In this document: positions 28,444-38,193 of the stretch, one piece after another
Layout of the letters: each line of letters opens with the position of its first letter
Position numbering within the stretch: position 1 is the stretch's first letter
Assembly: GCF_023716565.1 (NCBI RefSeq)
Contig: NZ_CP071848.1
Coordinates: 806,001-870,000 of the forward strand
Source of the DNA: Vibrio sp. SCSIO 43136
Lineage (GTDB): Bacteria; Pseudomonadota; Gammaproteobacteria; Enterobacterales; Vibrionaceae
DNA: 64,000 bases
Direction: 5' to 3'
Notes under the pieces: model-generated
Database searches by the model: none
What the model saw: the letters and a program-made list of their open reading frames with translations, nothing else
What the model was told of the DNA's origin: nothing
Program-made: the position numbers and the translations under genes

Positions 28444-29011
28444 TATGTACCCCCTTATTGGCTTCAGATTCTTCCAGCATATCTTTAAGTTGATTACGAG
28501 CCCTAAATAGGCGCGTCATTACCGTATTCGTATTGAGTTCCAATATTTTACCGATTTCATCACCACTAAACCCACCAATCACCTGGAGGAATAGCGGTTC
28601 ACGGTATTCCACATCTAGCTTCATGATTTGATTGTGCAACCATTCTTGTTGGTGGTGACCGTCGTCGTTGACCCTAGCATCATTGCCATGATCATCGATA
28701 TCCACCAAATCAAGTTGTTTACGTTCAAAGCGCCTTGCATTTTCTCGACGCAAAATGGTAATGAGCCAAGATTTGGCTGCTTTTTCATCTTGGAGACTAT
28801 CGATAGCTTTCCAAGCACGTAAACAAGTTTCTTGCACAAGGTCTTCTGCTATATGGCCGTCTTTACACAACCAATAAGCATATCGATAAAGGTCCCTGTG
28901 GTAAGCCCGAACTAGGGCTTCGTATTTTTTTTGCTTATCCATGTCAGAGTTGACCGTGGTAGCGTCTTTTTTCTTTCCAAACATTCTGACAATTGACACT
29001 GGCAGCTCCAT
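28436..29011 (-). CDS. ECF-family RNA polymerase sigma factor
   Basis: The product (up to 191 aa) has sigma region 2 (YHRDLYRYAYWLCKDGHIAEDLVQETCLRAWK) and region 4 (EPLFLQVIGGFSGDEIGKILEL with NTVMTRLFRARNQLK), separated by an acidic linker with several His residues. The start is unsure: ATG at 29011, 28984 or 28942, none with a clear ribosome site; the conserved part begins near 28942. It lies head-to-head with fadI and shares an overlapping operon with the DUF3379 gene. The regulon is unknown. Confidence 0.9.
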   Translation of the reverse strand: MELPVSIVRMFGKKKDATTVNSDMDKQKKYEALVRAYHRDLYRYAYWLCKDGHIAEDLVQETCLRAWKAIDSLQDEKAAKSWLITILRRENARRFERKQLDLVDIDDHGNDARVNDDGHHQQEWLHNQIMKLDVEYREPLFLQVIGGFSGDEIGKILELNTNTVMTRLFRARNQLKDMLEESEANKGVHNG

Positions 29012-29221
29012 TTGTCGGGTCTAATGGGAAAGGGACGTAGTTAAACTTAGTATTGTTTTGCATCTTTAAGTGCTTGTGTAACAAGGCATGGTAAAAATGT
29101 TTAATTGCTAACTATCGTTTCTATTCCGAGCGAAAATTTTTATAAACTAATTGGCTTAAAAATTGGATAACTGGACCAAAATTGATCTAGTTCAAATTTC
29201 TATACAGCGAACAGGTTATAG

Positions 29222-29382
29222 TTACTCCTGTCATCTCGTTGGAATTTCCAACATGTTGAGCAAGATGACACTTCCTTTTGAAGGCTGACTTTACTTTCTC
29301 CTAATCAGGAAACTGATTAATTTGAATTTTGCTATACGCTATATATAGATTCCAACCACACAGTTATGTGTGGTTTTTTTTT
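29222..29382 (+). ncRNA. Candidate structured small RNA upstream of fadI
   Basis: In the 567-base gap between the ECF sigma gene and fadI there is a run of plus-strand hairpins ending in a strong terminator. Seen are: an outer stem TGTCATCT/AGATGACA (29229-29270 area) enclosing GTTGG-AATTT-CCAAC; a CCTT/AAGG-type hairpin near 29273-29283; TAATCAG-GAAA-CTGATTA (about 29302-29319) with a GNRA-type loop; and the terminator AACCACACA-GTTA-TGTGTGGTT plus a long T-run (29354-29382). No ORF feeds this terminator. The 5' end and promoter are not determined. It matches no RNA family I recognise. Confidence 0.5.
29354..29382 (+). terminator. Strong terminator with no gene upstream of it
   Basis: A perfect 9-base stem AACCACACA/TGTGTGGTT with loop GTTA is followed by a T-run reaching 29382. 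It can work only on the plus strand. It ends about 200 bases before fadI, so it is either the 3' end of a small RNA or, less likely, an attenuator in a long fadI leader. Confidence 0.88.
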
Positions 29383-29468
29383 GCCTCCTTCCATAATAGC
29401 AACAAATCCTTACCTTATTAACCATCTGTTTTGCTGAATGTTTCGTGCTTGTTTACCGTGGGTGATTC

Positions 29469-29474
29469 TATAAT
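29469..29474 (+). promoter_or_regulatory. Perfect -10 element upstream of fadI
   Basis: TATAAT stands about 105 bases before the fadI ATG, downstream of the terminator. The -35 region (TGCTTG/TTGTTT) is weak, as expected for a promoter that may need an activator. A start near 29481 would give a leader of about 98 bases that contains the FadR-like site. Confidence 0.4.
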
Positions 29475-29549
29475 TACTGCGCTAGCTCACGCTCTTAGAC
29501 AAAAAGGGATTTAAACGCTCGTTTAAAGCTGGTAACATTTTCGTTACAT

Positions 29550-29566
29550 AACAGGTCTGACCTCTT
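29550..29566 (+). promoter_or_regulatory. FadR-like operator in the fadI leader
   Basis: AACAGGTCTGACCTCTT matches the 17-base FadR consensus AACTGGTCNGACCAGTT at 14 of 17 positions, counting the N. It lies 13 bases before the fadI ATG, just upstream of the AAGGAG ribosome site. FadR is the known acyl-CoA-responsive repressor of beta-oxidation genes, which fits fadIJ. Confidence 0.6.
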
Positions 29567-29578
29567 CAAGGAGAAAAA

Positions 29579-30886
29579 ATGGGCATACAGGATTTGACGA
29601 CACGAAACGGCGAGCGTATTGCCGTGGTTTCGGGCTTGCGAACCCCTTTCGCAAGACAGAGTACGGAATTTGGTCAAGTGCCAGCAGTAGATCTTGGCAA
29701 GATGGTAGTGAGCGAGTTGATGACTCGTACCGAGATTGACCCTGCCTTGATTGACCAAGTAGTGTTTGGTCAGGTGGTACAAATGCCGGAAGCGCCAAAC
29801 ATTGCTCGTGAAATAGTGTTAGGGACTGGTATGAACATCGCAACAGATGCGTACAGCGTGACCCGAGCTTGTGCGACTAGCTTCCAAGCCGCAGCAAACG
29901 TTGCTGAAAGTATCATGTCTGGCACCATAGATGTTGGTATTGCAGGTGGTGCCGACTCATCGTCCGTTTTGCCAATTGGCGTTTCTAAAAAGCTAGCCGC
30001 TTCTTTGCTTGCGCTGAGTAAAGCTAAAAAAGCGGGCCAAAAGCTTTCTATTCTTAGCAAACTTTCGTTAAAAGACTTGATGCCAGTGCCGCCAGCAGTT
30101 GCCGAGTATTCGACTGGGCTTTCGATGGGGCAAACTGCGGAGCAGATGGCAAAGACCCACGGCATCTCACGCGCTGATCAAGATGCACTTGCGCACCGTT
30201 CCCACACCCTTGCGGCTCAAGCATGGGCAGATGGAAAAATTCGTGATGAGGTCATGACGGCGTTCCCAGAACCCTACAAAAAGTGGATCGATAAAGATAA
30301 CAATATCCGTACCGATTCTACTCTTGAGAGCTATGCAAAACTGCGCCCTGCATTTGACCGTCAATATGGCTCGGTAACTGCCGCTAATGCCACACCATTA
30401 ACGGACGGCGCAGCGGCGCTGTTGATGATGCGAGAAGGTAAGGCGAAAGAGCTTGGCTTGGATGTCCTAGGTTATATTCGTTCATACGCATTCTCAGCCA
30501 TCGGTGTTGAAACAGATATGCTGATGGGACCATCACACGCCACACCAATGGCGCTTGATAGAGCCGGTGTCTCCTTATCAGATTTGACACTTATCGATAT
30601 GCACGAAGCTTTTGCAGCTCAAGCCCTAGCTAACGTGAAGATGTTTGGTTCGGATAAATTTGCTCGCGAAGTGTTAGGTCGTGACAAAGCTATCGGCGAA
30701 ATCGATATGGATAAGTTTAACGTGTTAGGCGGTTCGATCGCTTATGGTCACCCATTCGCTGCGACTGGTGCCCGCATGATCACTCAGACGCTACGTGAGT
30801 TGAAACGTCGTGGCGGTGGATTGGCGTTAAATACTGCGTGTGCAGCAGGTGGTCTAGGTGCAGCTATGGTATTGGAGGCAGAGTAA
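29579..30886 (+). CDS. fadI: 3-ketoacyl-CoA thiolase FadI
   Basis: FadI is the thiolase of the FadIJ beta-oxidation complex and cleaves 3-ketoacyl-CoA to acetyl-CoA and a shortened acyl-CoA. The 435-residue protein shows the nucleophilic Cys in [12 protein letters not shown], the His in [16 protein letters not shown], and the second Cys in [16 protein letters not shown]. The start is set by AAGGAG five bases before the ATG. Its last base overlaps the fadJ start (TAATG). Length equals E. coli FadI. Confidence 0.96.
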   Translation: MGIQDLTTRNGERIAVVSGLRTPFARQSTEFGQVPAVDLGKMVVSELMTRTEIDPALIDQVVFGQVVQMPEAPNIAREIVLGTGMNIATDAYSVTRACATSFQAAANVAESIMSGTIDVGIAGGADSSSVLPIGVSKKLAASLLALSKAKKAGQKLSILSKLSLKDLMPVPPAVAEYSTGLSMGQTAEQMAKTHGISRADQDALAHRSHTLAAQAWADGKIRDEVMTAFPEPYKKWIDKDNNIRTDSTLESYAKLRPAFDRQYGSVTAANATPLTDGAAALLMMREGKAKELGLDVLGYIRSYAFSAIGVETDMLMGPSHATPMALDRAGVSLSDLTLIDMHEAFAAQALANVKMFGSDKFAREVLGRDKAIGEIDMDKFNVLGGSIAYGHPFAATGARMITQTLRELKRRGGGLALNTACAAGGLGAAMVLEAE

Positions 30887-32997
30887 TGAGCGGTCAAAGT
30901 GCATTTCAACTAACAGTCGATGAACAAAATATTGCTTGGTTAGCGATTGACGTACCGGGCGAGAAGATGAATACCCTGCAGGCACAATTTAGTGAAGAGA
31001 TGCAGGTGATCTTACAAGAGTTAGATGCCAAAAAGGGTGAACTTAAAGGTCTAATTCTGCATTCCCTTAAGCCCGATAACTTTGTTGCTGGCGCTGATGT
31101 TCGTATGCTTGATGCTTGTACCACGGCGGCAGAAGCCGAAGGTCTGGCTAAGCAAGGTCAACAGATGTTTGGTGAGCTTGAGGCGCTTCCGTTTCCCGTA
31201 GTGGCGGCAATTCATGGTCCTTGTCTTGGCGGCGGACTAGAGCTTGCGCTAGCGTGTGATTTCCGAGTCTGTACCGATGATGATAAAACCCGTATCGGTT
31301 TGCCTGAAGTCCAACTCGGTTTACTGCCGGGTTCAGGCGGGACTCAGCGTCTTCCTCGTTTGATTGGCTTAGTTCCAAGTTTGGATATGATCCTAACAGG
31401 TAAACAACTACGAGCTAAGAAAGCGAAAAAACTCGGTATTGTTGATGCGACGGTTCCACACTCTATCTTATTGGATGTGGCCAAGAAGTATGTCGAAAAA
31501 GGCAAAAAAGCGTCACGTAAACTGGGCACTAAAGATCGCCTGATGTCGAATATGAGCGTAGGCCGTAATTTAGTCTTAGACCAAGCTTCTAAAAAGACGC
31601 TTGCTAAAACTCGTGGTAACTACCCAGCAGCGACAGCGATCTTGGATGTGATTGGTTTTGGTTTAGCCAACGGCATGCAAAAAGGGTTAGCTGAAGAAGC
31701 TCGTCGTTTTGGTGAGCTATGTATGACAAGTGAGTCCAAAGCTCTACGCTCAATTTTCTTCGCAACCACTGAGATGAAAAAAGAGAAGGGCACCGAATCA
31801 CAGCCGCGTAAAGTGAAATCTGTCGGTGTGCTTGGTGGTGGATTGATGGGGGCAGGCATCGGTTACGTATCAGCAGTAAAAGGCAAGCTGCCAGTACGAT
31901 TTAAAGATGTTTCGAATGACGGGATTTTGGGCGCTCTAAATTACAGCTACAAGATCCTTAGTAAGCAGAAAAAGCGTCGCATCATTTCCAAAGCTGGCCT
32001 TCAAGCGAAGATGGCACAGATCTCTGGTGGCACCGATTACACCTCGTTCCAGAATACTGATGTTGTCGTAGAGGCCGTATTTGAGGATTTGAGTCTTAAG
32101 CAAGCGATGGTAAAAGATATCGAACATCATGGTCACGACAAGACGATTTTTGCCACCAACACCTCATCATTGCCAATTTCTCAAATCGCAGCCAAAGCGG
32201 AGCGACCTGAGAATATCGTCGGTCTTCACTATTTTAGCCCGGTGGACAAAATGCCACTGGTGGAAGTGATCCCACATGAGGAGACGTCTGATGAAACAGT
32301 ATCAACTGTTGTAGAGCTTGCACGTAAGCAAGGTAAGACACCGATTGTGGTGGCAGATAAAGCGGGATTCTTTGTCAACCGCATCTTAGCACCATACATG
32401 ATTGAATCAGCGCATCTGCTGCTTGGTGGCGAGCCGATTGAAACCATGGATGATGCTTTGCTCAACTTTGGATTCCCTGTCGGCCCAATTACGCTGTTAG
32501 ATGAAGTGGGTATTGATATTGGTGCCAAGATCATGCCTATCTTGGTCGAAGAGCTTGGCCCTAGATTTGTGGCTCCGCAGGTGTTTGATACCTTGCTCAA
32601 CGACGGCCGTAAAGGTCGTAAGAGTGGTAAAGGTTTCTATCAATACAAAGGCAAAAAGAAGGAAGTCGATAAGAGTGTGTACAAGCTGCTTAAATTGACA
32701 CCAGAGTCTAAGTTGCCGGAAAAAGACATCGCATTGCGTTGTGTATTGCCAATGTTAAACGAAGCGGTTCGTTGTTTGGATGAGGGCATAATCCGCAGCC
32801 CACGTGACGGCGATATCGGCGCAATCTTTGGTATTGGTTTCCCTCCATTCCTTGGTGGTCCATTCCGTTACATGGACCAGATTGGTATCAAGCAACTGGT
32901 CGAAATGATGAACGAATATGCCGAGAAATACGGCGATCGTTTTGCGCCTTGTGAAGGCTTGGTTAATCGTGCTGGTGATGGCGTGTCGTTTTACTAA
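30886..32997 (+). CDS. fadJ: Fatty acid oxidation complex alpha subunit FadJ
   Basis: FadJ is a bifunctional enoyl-CoA hydratase and 3-hydroxyacyl-CoA dehydrogenase. The 703-residue protein has an N-terminal crotonase domain (about 1-190: [18 protein letters not shown] and [21 protein letters not shown]), an NAD-binding [14 protein letters not shown] (about 311-324), [21 protein letters not shown], and C-terminal 3HCDH domains. I chose the ATG overlapping the fadI stop by one base; an in-frame start 16 codons upstream lies inside fadI. A terminator follows after 15 bases. Confidence 0.96.
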   Translation: MSGQSAFQLTVDEQNIAWLAIDVPGEKMNTLQAQFSEEMQVILQELDAKKGELKGLILHSLKPDNFVAGADVRMLDACTTAAEAEGLAKQGQQMFGELEALPFPVVAAIHGPCLGGGLELALACDFRVCTDDDKTRIGLPEVQLGLLPGSGGTQRLPRLIGLVPSLDMILTGKQLRAKKAKKLGIVDATVPHSILLDVAKKYVEKGKKASRKLGTKDRLMSNMSVGRNLVLDQASKKTLAKTRGNYPAATAILDVIGFGLANGMQKGLAEEARRFGELCMTSESKALRSIFFATTEMKKEKGTESQPRKVKSVGVLGGGLMGAGIGYVSAVKGKLPVRFKDVSNDGILGALNYSYKILSKQKKRRIISKAGLQAKMAQISGGTDYTSFQNTDVVVEAVFEDLSLKQAMVKDIEHHGHDKTIFATNTSSLPISQIAAKAERPENIVGLHYFSPVDKMPLVEVIPHEETSDETVSTVVELARKQGKTPIVVADKAGFFVNRILAPYMIESAHLLLGGEPIETMDDALLNFGFPVGPITLLDEVGIDIGAKIMPILVEELGPRFVAPQVFDTLLNDGRKGRKSGKGFYQYKGKKKEVDKSVYKLLKLTPESKLPEKDIALRCVLPMLNEAVRCLDEGIIRSPRDGDIGAIFGIGFPPFLGGPFRYMDQIGIKQLVEMMNEYAEKYGDRFAPCEGLVNRAGDGVSFY

Positions 32998-33012
32998 GTT
33001 ACGACAACAATA

Positions 33013-33045
33013 AAAAACGGGAGAGCACCAGCTCTCCCGTTTTTG
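33013..33045. terminator. Bidirectional terminator between fadJ and the M16 protease gene
   Basis: A 14-base perfect stem AAAAACGGGAGAGC/GCTCTCCCGTTTTT with loop ACCA lies between the convergent fadJ and protease genes. The A/T-rich stem base gives U-runs for both strands. Confidence 0.92.
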
Positions 33046-33079
33046 TCTTGACTATATTCGCCCTATAAAGGGCTATCCC

Positions 33080-35857
33080 TTAACCTAAACCAATATCTTT
33101 TGGTCGCAGTTGAAACTCGTCAACCGAGCCTATTTCTTGGCCGACAGCAAGCATAGGTGCATCGTGATGGGCGGTGCCTCGGCTATGCATGATCAGTCGA
33201 TTTGCGGTGCGCGGTTTTAGCACGTTAACTACAAATCGGATCATTTCACTACGAGATAGGGATTTTAGCTCTTCAAGCACCAAGTCACGTTGATTGAACT
33301 GGTTGTCCTTATTACCAATTGCTACCCACAGTCGTTGGGCTCTGGAGCGTAAATTAGTGTCTGGTGTCGAGATTTGATTCCACAGGCCTTTCTTACTGCT
33401 TTGCCACTGATACTCATTAAGCTCCAGCAGCACCATATAGAATGCATTTAGGAACTCATCAATGGCAGTCACTAGTTCACCAGGTGAGGCGTTGGGTGAC
33501 TGAACATACAGCACGATGCCTGGGTGGCGGTTAAGTGGCAAATTGCCTGTGCCTACCATATAACCGAGCTGCTGTTTGGTGCGAATTTCGTGGAAGAAGG
33601 TCGCAGACATCAGGTGATTAGCCAGAGAGTACAGCGCAATATTACGGGGAGTGGTCTGCTCGGACTGGTAATAGATCACTATCGCCGAATCCGCTTGATC
33701 GCATATCACTTCATGTTGGAATGAGCCATGCTCGCCGATCATTACCAGTGGACGCAAAGACTCCTCGTACTTCTGGTTTTTTATTCTTAACGCATCTTTG
33801 ATGGTTTCACCACAGGCTAAGGCCTGTTCTTTGTGCCAATCACCGTAAACGAACATCTCAACATGTAGCTCGGCTAAAATTTTGTCGACAAATTCAGGTA
33901 GCTGATCAACCTCAATAGACTTTAGCGCCTCAAGCAGGACATGAAACGGAGGGTTATTGGGTTGCAATAACCCGGTTAGGCTATTGAACAATTGCGATAC
34001 AGGTCGGTCTTTAGAGGCGTTTTGCCAGTTACGCATCATTTGCTGTTTGATAATTTCAAAGCGATGAGGATTAAACTCACGGCGGGAAAATCTATCGAGA
34101 ATCACTTCCAGCAGTTGAGGCTGCTTTTGCGTAAAGCCATTTAGCGTCAGGGTAACGCCACCTTGATGGGCATACATGTTGTAACCCATACCCGCAATTT
34201 CAGCCTGATAAGTCTCTTTGGCTAGCGCATCTAAGAATAGCTCAACACATAAGCGAGTTTTAACGATATTGGTCGGGGTCGCTATCGCATGAGGGCTATC
34301 AATGGCAATGTAGATGACCCCTTTAGGCACTCGAAATTCTTTTTCTTGCTGGTGCCATAAGCGAAAGCCTGCCTGTTCTTCGATCAAGGTTGGCTGATCT
34401 GGGGTCTCTTCCAACGACAATGGGTCTAGATCGTAGCAGATGTATTCATTTTTAGGCGGCAACACCAGATCTGCACTTGGTTCAGCTTGTTGCCATTGCT
34501 CTAACTGCTGGGGGCTAAAATCTGTTACAGAGTAGGGGGTGAAATACCACTTAGCCTCTCGGTTGGTTTCAAGACCTGGGGCAATAAGCGTCAGGCGCAT
34601 GTTTTCAGGTGTCAGGTAAGCGTGAACCTCCTCTAGCAATGCGGGGTTGAACTCGCTCATGCGATAATCGCCGTAAACGACGTCTTCCGCAGGGTAATGG
34701 AACAGGTTCATCACCAAGTGACTGACGAGATCCAGCGGACGTACCGATTCCTGAAAGCGAAAGGCGGACTCCATGACGGCACGCTTTTCGTTGTAACGCC
34801 ACTCTTGGTATCCCTGCGCTTTGATCAGTGCGAGGTACTCAAATGTCGTGGTGACTATCTCATCGACATGATCAAGCCCTTCAGGGGTCAGGGTACAACT
34901 GACAGTAAATTCTCGGTAGTTGTTACCACTCATGCCACCACCAGCCCCGAGGCTGTTGATCCAGCCTTTATTTTTCAGATGCAGCATTAGAGAGTTTTCC
35001 CCTTCGTAGCCCAAAAGATGAGCAAAGTACGATAGGGGTTTGGAGGCGTAGTGCTTATCCATCGAAGGCAAGGTAAACGCCATGATCAGTTTGCGGCTTT
35101 CCTTAACGGGCTCAAGTTGGATAAATTTGCCATTATGTTCGGGCAGCGTAAGTGGGACATCAATGGATTTGCCTGCCAAATGATTGGTGGTTATGGCAGA
35201 AAAATAGTCCATAACCCACTTTTCAAGCTCATCAAGGGAGTGATTACCTGCCACAGACAGGGTCATTAGGTCTGCAGAATAGTGCTGCTGATAAAACTCA
35301 ATGATTTCATCTCGGATGGATTGACCGTCACGATCTCCTAGCGTTTCTAGGTTACCGACCGAGAATTTTGCAAATGGGTGAACAGGGTTAATCACCTCTT
35401 TGTGCACCTGATAAAGGCGTCGCATATCGTCTTTAAGTTTGAGTTTATATTCTGACTCAACCGCCTGACGCTCTTTCTCTAACGCATCTTGATTGAACAG
35501 TGGAGCAATGAAGAATTGGCTGAAGCGTTTTAAACCACGTTCGAAGGCTGTTGGTGCAATATCGAAGAAGAAGCAGGTGTGTTCGGTACCAGTCCATGCA
35601 TTGTTATTACCGCCATGTTGGCTAATGAAGGACTGAAATTCCCCGGTGCTTGGGTACTTTTCAGTGCCAAGAAATAGCATGTGCTCGAGGAAGTGCGCTA
35701 AGCCTTCTCGATCCTGTGGGTCATCAAAATGCCCCACGTTCACTGCCAATGCCGCAGCGGACTTCTGTGCATTGGGATCTTCAACGAGTAACACCTTCAA
35801 CCCATTGTCGAGCAGCAAGTAGCGATATTTATTATTGTCATTAGGGCTTAGGTGCAC
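33080..35857 (-). CDS. Insulinase-family (M16) metalloprotease, pitrilysin-like
   Basis: The 925-residue protein is an M16A zinc peptidase of the insulysin/pitrilysin type. The inverted zinc motif HFLEH is at residues 55-59, with the third ligand Glu probably E136 in ERQAVESEYKLK. Four-domain length and the C-terminal substrate-channel signature (HEIRTKQQLGYMVGTG) fit. I see no convincing N-terminal signal peptide, unlike periplasmic E. coli protease III (PtrA), so a cytoplasmic location is possible. It sits between fadJ and sixA, which are neighbours in E. coli. Confidence 0.9.
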   Translation of the reverse strand: MHLSPNDNNKYRYLLLDNGLKVLLVEDPNAQKSAAALAVNVGHFDDPQDREGLAHFLEHMLFLGTEKYPSTGEFQSFISQHGGNNNAWTGTEHTCFFFDIAPTAFERGLKRFSQFFIAPLFNQDALEKERQAVESEYKLKLKDDMRRLYQVHKEVINPVHPFAKFSVGNLETLGDRDGQSIRDEIIEFYQQHYSADLMTLSVAGNHSLDELEKWVMDYFSAITTNHLAGKSIDVPLTLPEHNGKFIQLEPVKESRKLIMAFTLPSMDKHYASKPLSYFAHLLGYEGENSLMLHLKNKGWINSLGAGGGMSGNNYREFTVSCTLTPEGLDHVDEIVTTTFEYLALIKAQGYQEWRYNEKRAVMESAFRFQESVRPLDLVSHLVMNLFHYPAEDVVYGDYRMSEFNPALLEEVHAYLTPENMRLTLIAPGLETNREAKWYFTPYSVTDFSPQQLEQWQQAEPSADLVLPPKNEYICYDLDPLSLEETPDQPTLIEEQAGFRLWHQQEKEFRVPKGVIYIAIDSPHAIATPTNIVKTRLCVELFLDALAKETYQAEIAGMGYNMYAHQGGVTLTLNGFTQKQPQLLEVILDRFSRREFNPHRFEIIKQQMMRNWQNASKDRPVSQLFNSLTGLLQPNNPPFHVLLEALKSIEVDQLPEFVDKILAELHVEMFVYGDWHKEQALACGETIKDALRIKNQKYEESLRPLVMIGEHGSFQHEVICDQADSAIVIYYQSEQTTPRNIALYSLANHLMSATFFHEIRTKQQLGYMVGTGNLPLNRHPGIVLYVQSPNASPGELVTAIDEFLNAFYMVLLELNEYQWQSSKKGLWNQISTPDTNLRSRAQRLWVAIGNKDNQFNQRDLVLEELKSLSRSEMIRFVVNVLKPRTANRLIMHSRGTAHHDAPMLAVGQEIGSVDEFQLRPKDIGLG

Positions 35858-36036
35858 GAGATGATCTCCTAAAAAGCTATTGATTTAATTATGACTAGGT
35901 TCTGTTGTGCTGCAAAGCCACCTAAGCAAAAATTTTAAACCTTTGTTACCAAAGTCCCGACTCTCACTTTGGAGTTATTGGTATAATTAAAGATAGCCTC
36001 CCGTCGAAGAGGTCGTTTAAAAGAACGGGTATAACA

Positions 36037-36507
36037 ATGAAAATATTTATTATGCGACACGGTGAAGCCGAGACTTTTGCGGCGACCGATGCAGAGCGAG
36101 CCTTGACCAAGCGAGGCCGAGAGCAATCTCTTTTAGTAGCGAAAGCCTGTCGTGAACAAGGCCAAGCAGACTTTGACCTAGTGTTGGTCAGCCCATATTT
36201 ACGAGCCCAACAAACTTGGGAAACCATTCAAGCTTGTTTTAGCGTGGATGCACAAAAGGTAGAAACTTGTGATGACATCACTCCGTACGGTGATTCAGAG
36301 ACGGTATACCACTATGTGTTAGCGTTGATGGAAACACGAAAGATTGAGAGCGTGTTAATGGTTTCACATTTACCGTTGGTGGGTTATCTCACCTCAGAGT
36401 TCGTGCCTGATCTTCCGCCACCAATGTTTCCAACCTCGGGGCTTGTGTGTGTTGAGAGTGAGCCTGTATCAGGCAAGGGTGAACTGCTTTGGCATATTCA
36501 CCCCTAG
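36037..36507 (+). CDS. sixA: Phosphohistidine phosphatase SixA
   Basis: SixA is a small histidine-phosphatase-superfamily enzyme that removes phosphate from His-containing phosphotransfer proteins, including nitrogen-PTS components. The 156-residue product begins KIFIMRHGEAE with the catalytic RHG (R7-H8-G9). A second histidine follows in VSHLPLVGYLTSEF. Length matches the family. It is divergent from the M16 gene (179-base gap) and converges on smrB with only six bases between stops. Confidence 0.93.
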   Translation: MKIFIMRHGEAETFAATDAERALTKRGREQSLLVAKACREQGQADFDLVLVSPYLRAQQTWETIQACFSVDAQKVETCDDITPYGDSETVYHYVLALMETRKIESVLMVSHLPLVGYLTSEFVPDLPPPMFPTSGLVCVESEPVSGKGELLWHIHP

Positions 36508-36513
36508 CCACGA

Positions 36514-37041
36514 TTACTTTTCTGGGATACTGAGCAGTACCAATAATGCACCATCGCCACCGAATTCGAGTGGCGCTTGGTGATACGCCATCACATCTGG
36601 ATGTTGAGCAAGCCACAAAGGCACTTTTTGCTTCAGGATGTGCTTGCCAATGCCATGCATGACACAGGCACAAGGCACACTCTCTTTGATGCAATGTGCG
36701 ATCATTGCACCTAATTCTCGTTTTGCTTCTTGTTGCGTCATGCCGTGCATATCAAGGTAAACGTCTGGCACGTAAACACCACGACGTAAGCGCTTCACTT
36801 CATATTTTGACACATCAGAGCGAGCGTATCGCGTCGGCCCTTCTTCATCTAAGTGGGGTTCAAATTCGTCTGAGAAATAAAATTCGTTATCGACCGCCTC
36901 TCGATGAGTACGGACGATTTCTTTTTGTTTGATGTTTCTGTTTGGCTGCTGGACTATGGTATCCTGTTGCAACTTTTTTACGCCTTGTACGGCGTCCCTA
37001 AATAGGGCGAAATCATCGTTTTCGGTGTCTTTTCTGCTCAT
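36514..37041 (-). CDS. smrB: Ribosome rescue factor SmrB (Smr-domain endonuclease)
   Basis: SmrB cleaves mRNA at collided ribosomes. The 175-residue protein has a charged N-terminal helix region (FALFRDAVQGVKKLQQDTIV), then an Smr domain (about residues 95-175) with the DLHG-like YLDMHGMTQQEA motif and HGIGKHILKQKVPLWL. I chose the ATG at 37041 (MSRKDTEND) over one five codons upstream. It is divergent from prmB across 54 bases, the same pairing as in E. coli. Confidence 0.92.
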   Translation of the reverse strand: MSRKDTENDDFALFRDAVQGVKKLQQDTIVQQPNRNIKQKEIVRTHREAVDNEFYFSDEFEPHLDEEGPTRYARSDVSKYEVKRLRRGVYVPDVYLDMHGMTQQEAKRELGAMIAHCIKESVPCACVMHGIGKHILKQKVPLWLAQHPDVMAYHQAPLEFGGDGALLVLLSIPEK

Positions 37042-37095
37042 GGGGTCTAAAACCAAATTGGAATAGTCGTATTGTAACGCTATTCGGAGGCAAAA

Positions 37096-38028
37096 TTGGA
37101 TAAGATTTTCGTAGAAGAAGCGGTATCTGAGTTACATACCCTTCAAGACATGATCCGTTGGACAGTCAGCCGCTTTAATGCAGCAGGTCTATTTTATGGT
37201 CACGGTACAGACAATGCTTGGGATGAAGCGGTTCAGCTGATCCTTCCGACTTTGTACCTACCTATCGATGTGCCACCTCATGTGCTGAACTCTCGCTTAA
37301 CCAGCAGTGAGCGTTTGCGTATCGTTGAGCGTGTTGTTCGTCGAATCAACGAGCGTACCCCAACGGCATACCTAACCAACAAAGCTTGGTTCTGTGGTCT
37401 TGAGTTCTTCGTCGACGAGCGTGTGCTTGTGCCGCGTTCACCAATCGGTGAGCTGATCGAAGCTCAATTCCAACCTTGGCTGATCGAAGAGCCAACCCGC
37501 ATCATGGACCTGTGCACGGGCAGTGGCTGTATTGCTATCGCTTGTGCGCATGCGTTCCCAGAAGCGGAAGTGGATGCCATTGACATCTCAAGCGATGCGC
37601 TAGAAGTGGCGGAGCAAAACGTGCAAGACCACGGTATGGAGCAGCAAGTGTTCCCAATCCGCTCTGACTTGTTCAGAGACTTGCCAAAAGATAAGTACAA
37701 CCTGATCGTGACTAACCCGCCATACGTGGATGAGGAAGACATGAACAGCCTGCCTGATGAGTTTACTCATGAGCCAGAACTTGGCCTTGCCGCAGGCTCT
37801 GATGGGCTGAAATTGGTGCGTCGCATCCTAGCAAACGCCCCAGACTACCTAACTGATGACGGCATCTTGGTGTGCGAAGTAGGTAACTCTATGGTGCACA
37901 TGATGGAGCAATACCCAGGGATCCCATTCACTTGGATTAACTTCGAGAATGGTGGTCACGGTGTGTTTATGCTGACTTGTGCGCAACTTAAAGCGTGTGC
38001 AGAAGAGTTTAAATTATACAAAGATTAA
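37096..38028 (+). CDS. prmB: Ribosomal protein uL3 glutamine methyltransferase PrmB
   Basis: PrmB methylates a glutamine of ribosomal protein L3. The 310-residue protein has an N-terminal helical domain and a Rossmann methyltransferase domain with the SAM loop [15 protein letters not shown] and the diagnostic NPPY ([11 protein letters not shown]). Translation starts at TTG with GGAGG six bases upstream (37086-37090). The homologous PrmC acts on release factors; the aroC-linked position favours PrmB. A degenerate heptamer repeat begins five bases after the stop. Confidence 0.95.
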   Translation: MDKIFVEEAVSELHTLQDMIRWTVSRFNAAGLFYGHGTDNAWDEAVQLILPTLYLPIDVPPHVLNSRLTSSERLRIVERVVRRINERTPTAYLTNKAWFCGLEFFVDERVLVPRSPIGELIEAQFQPWLIEEPTRIMDLCTGSGCIAIACAHAFPEAEVDAIDISSDALEVAEQNVQDHGMEQQVFPIRSDLFRDLPKDKYNLIVTNPPYVDEEDMNSLPDEFTHEPELGLAAGSDGLKLVRRILANAPDYLTDDGILVCEVGNSMVHMMEQYPGIPFTWINFENGGHGVFMLTCAQLKACAEEFKLYKD

Positions 38029-38032
38029 GAGC

Positions 38033-38062
38033 GGGAAAAGGGAAAGGGTAAACGGGAAAGGG
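38033..38062 (+). repeat. Degenerate heptamer array (GGGAAAC-like)
   Basis: Four consecutive 7-base units read GGGAAAA, GGGAAAG, GGTAAAC, GGGAAAG, then GG. They are decayed copies, in reverse orientation, of the GTTTCCC unit found near 52.7 and 58.8 kb. The array lies between the prmB stop and its terminator. Confidence 0.7.
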
Positions 38063-38083
38063 TTGACCCATTTCACCTTTGTT

Positions 38084-38125
38084 AAGCCGGATAAAGAGTC
38101 GATCAGATATTGGTCGGCTTTTTTT
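38084..38125 (+). terminator. Probable terminator after prmB
   Basis: An outer stem AAGCCG/CGGCTT encloses a weaker inner hairpin GATC/GGTC and is followed by TTTTT. It is less compact than the other terminators in the window. Confidence 0.6.
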
Positions 38126-38193
38126 ATGTCTGTTGGTCTTTACATCCAATCTTGTTAACGACACTATGAAAGCACGAACAACAAGCGATTAAA

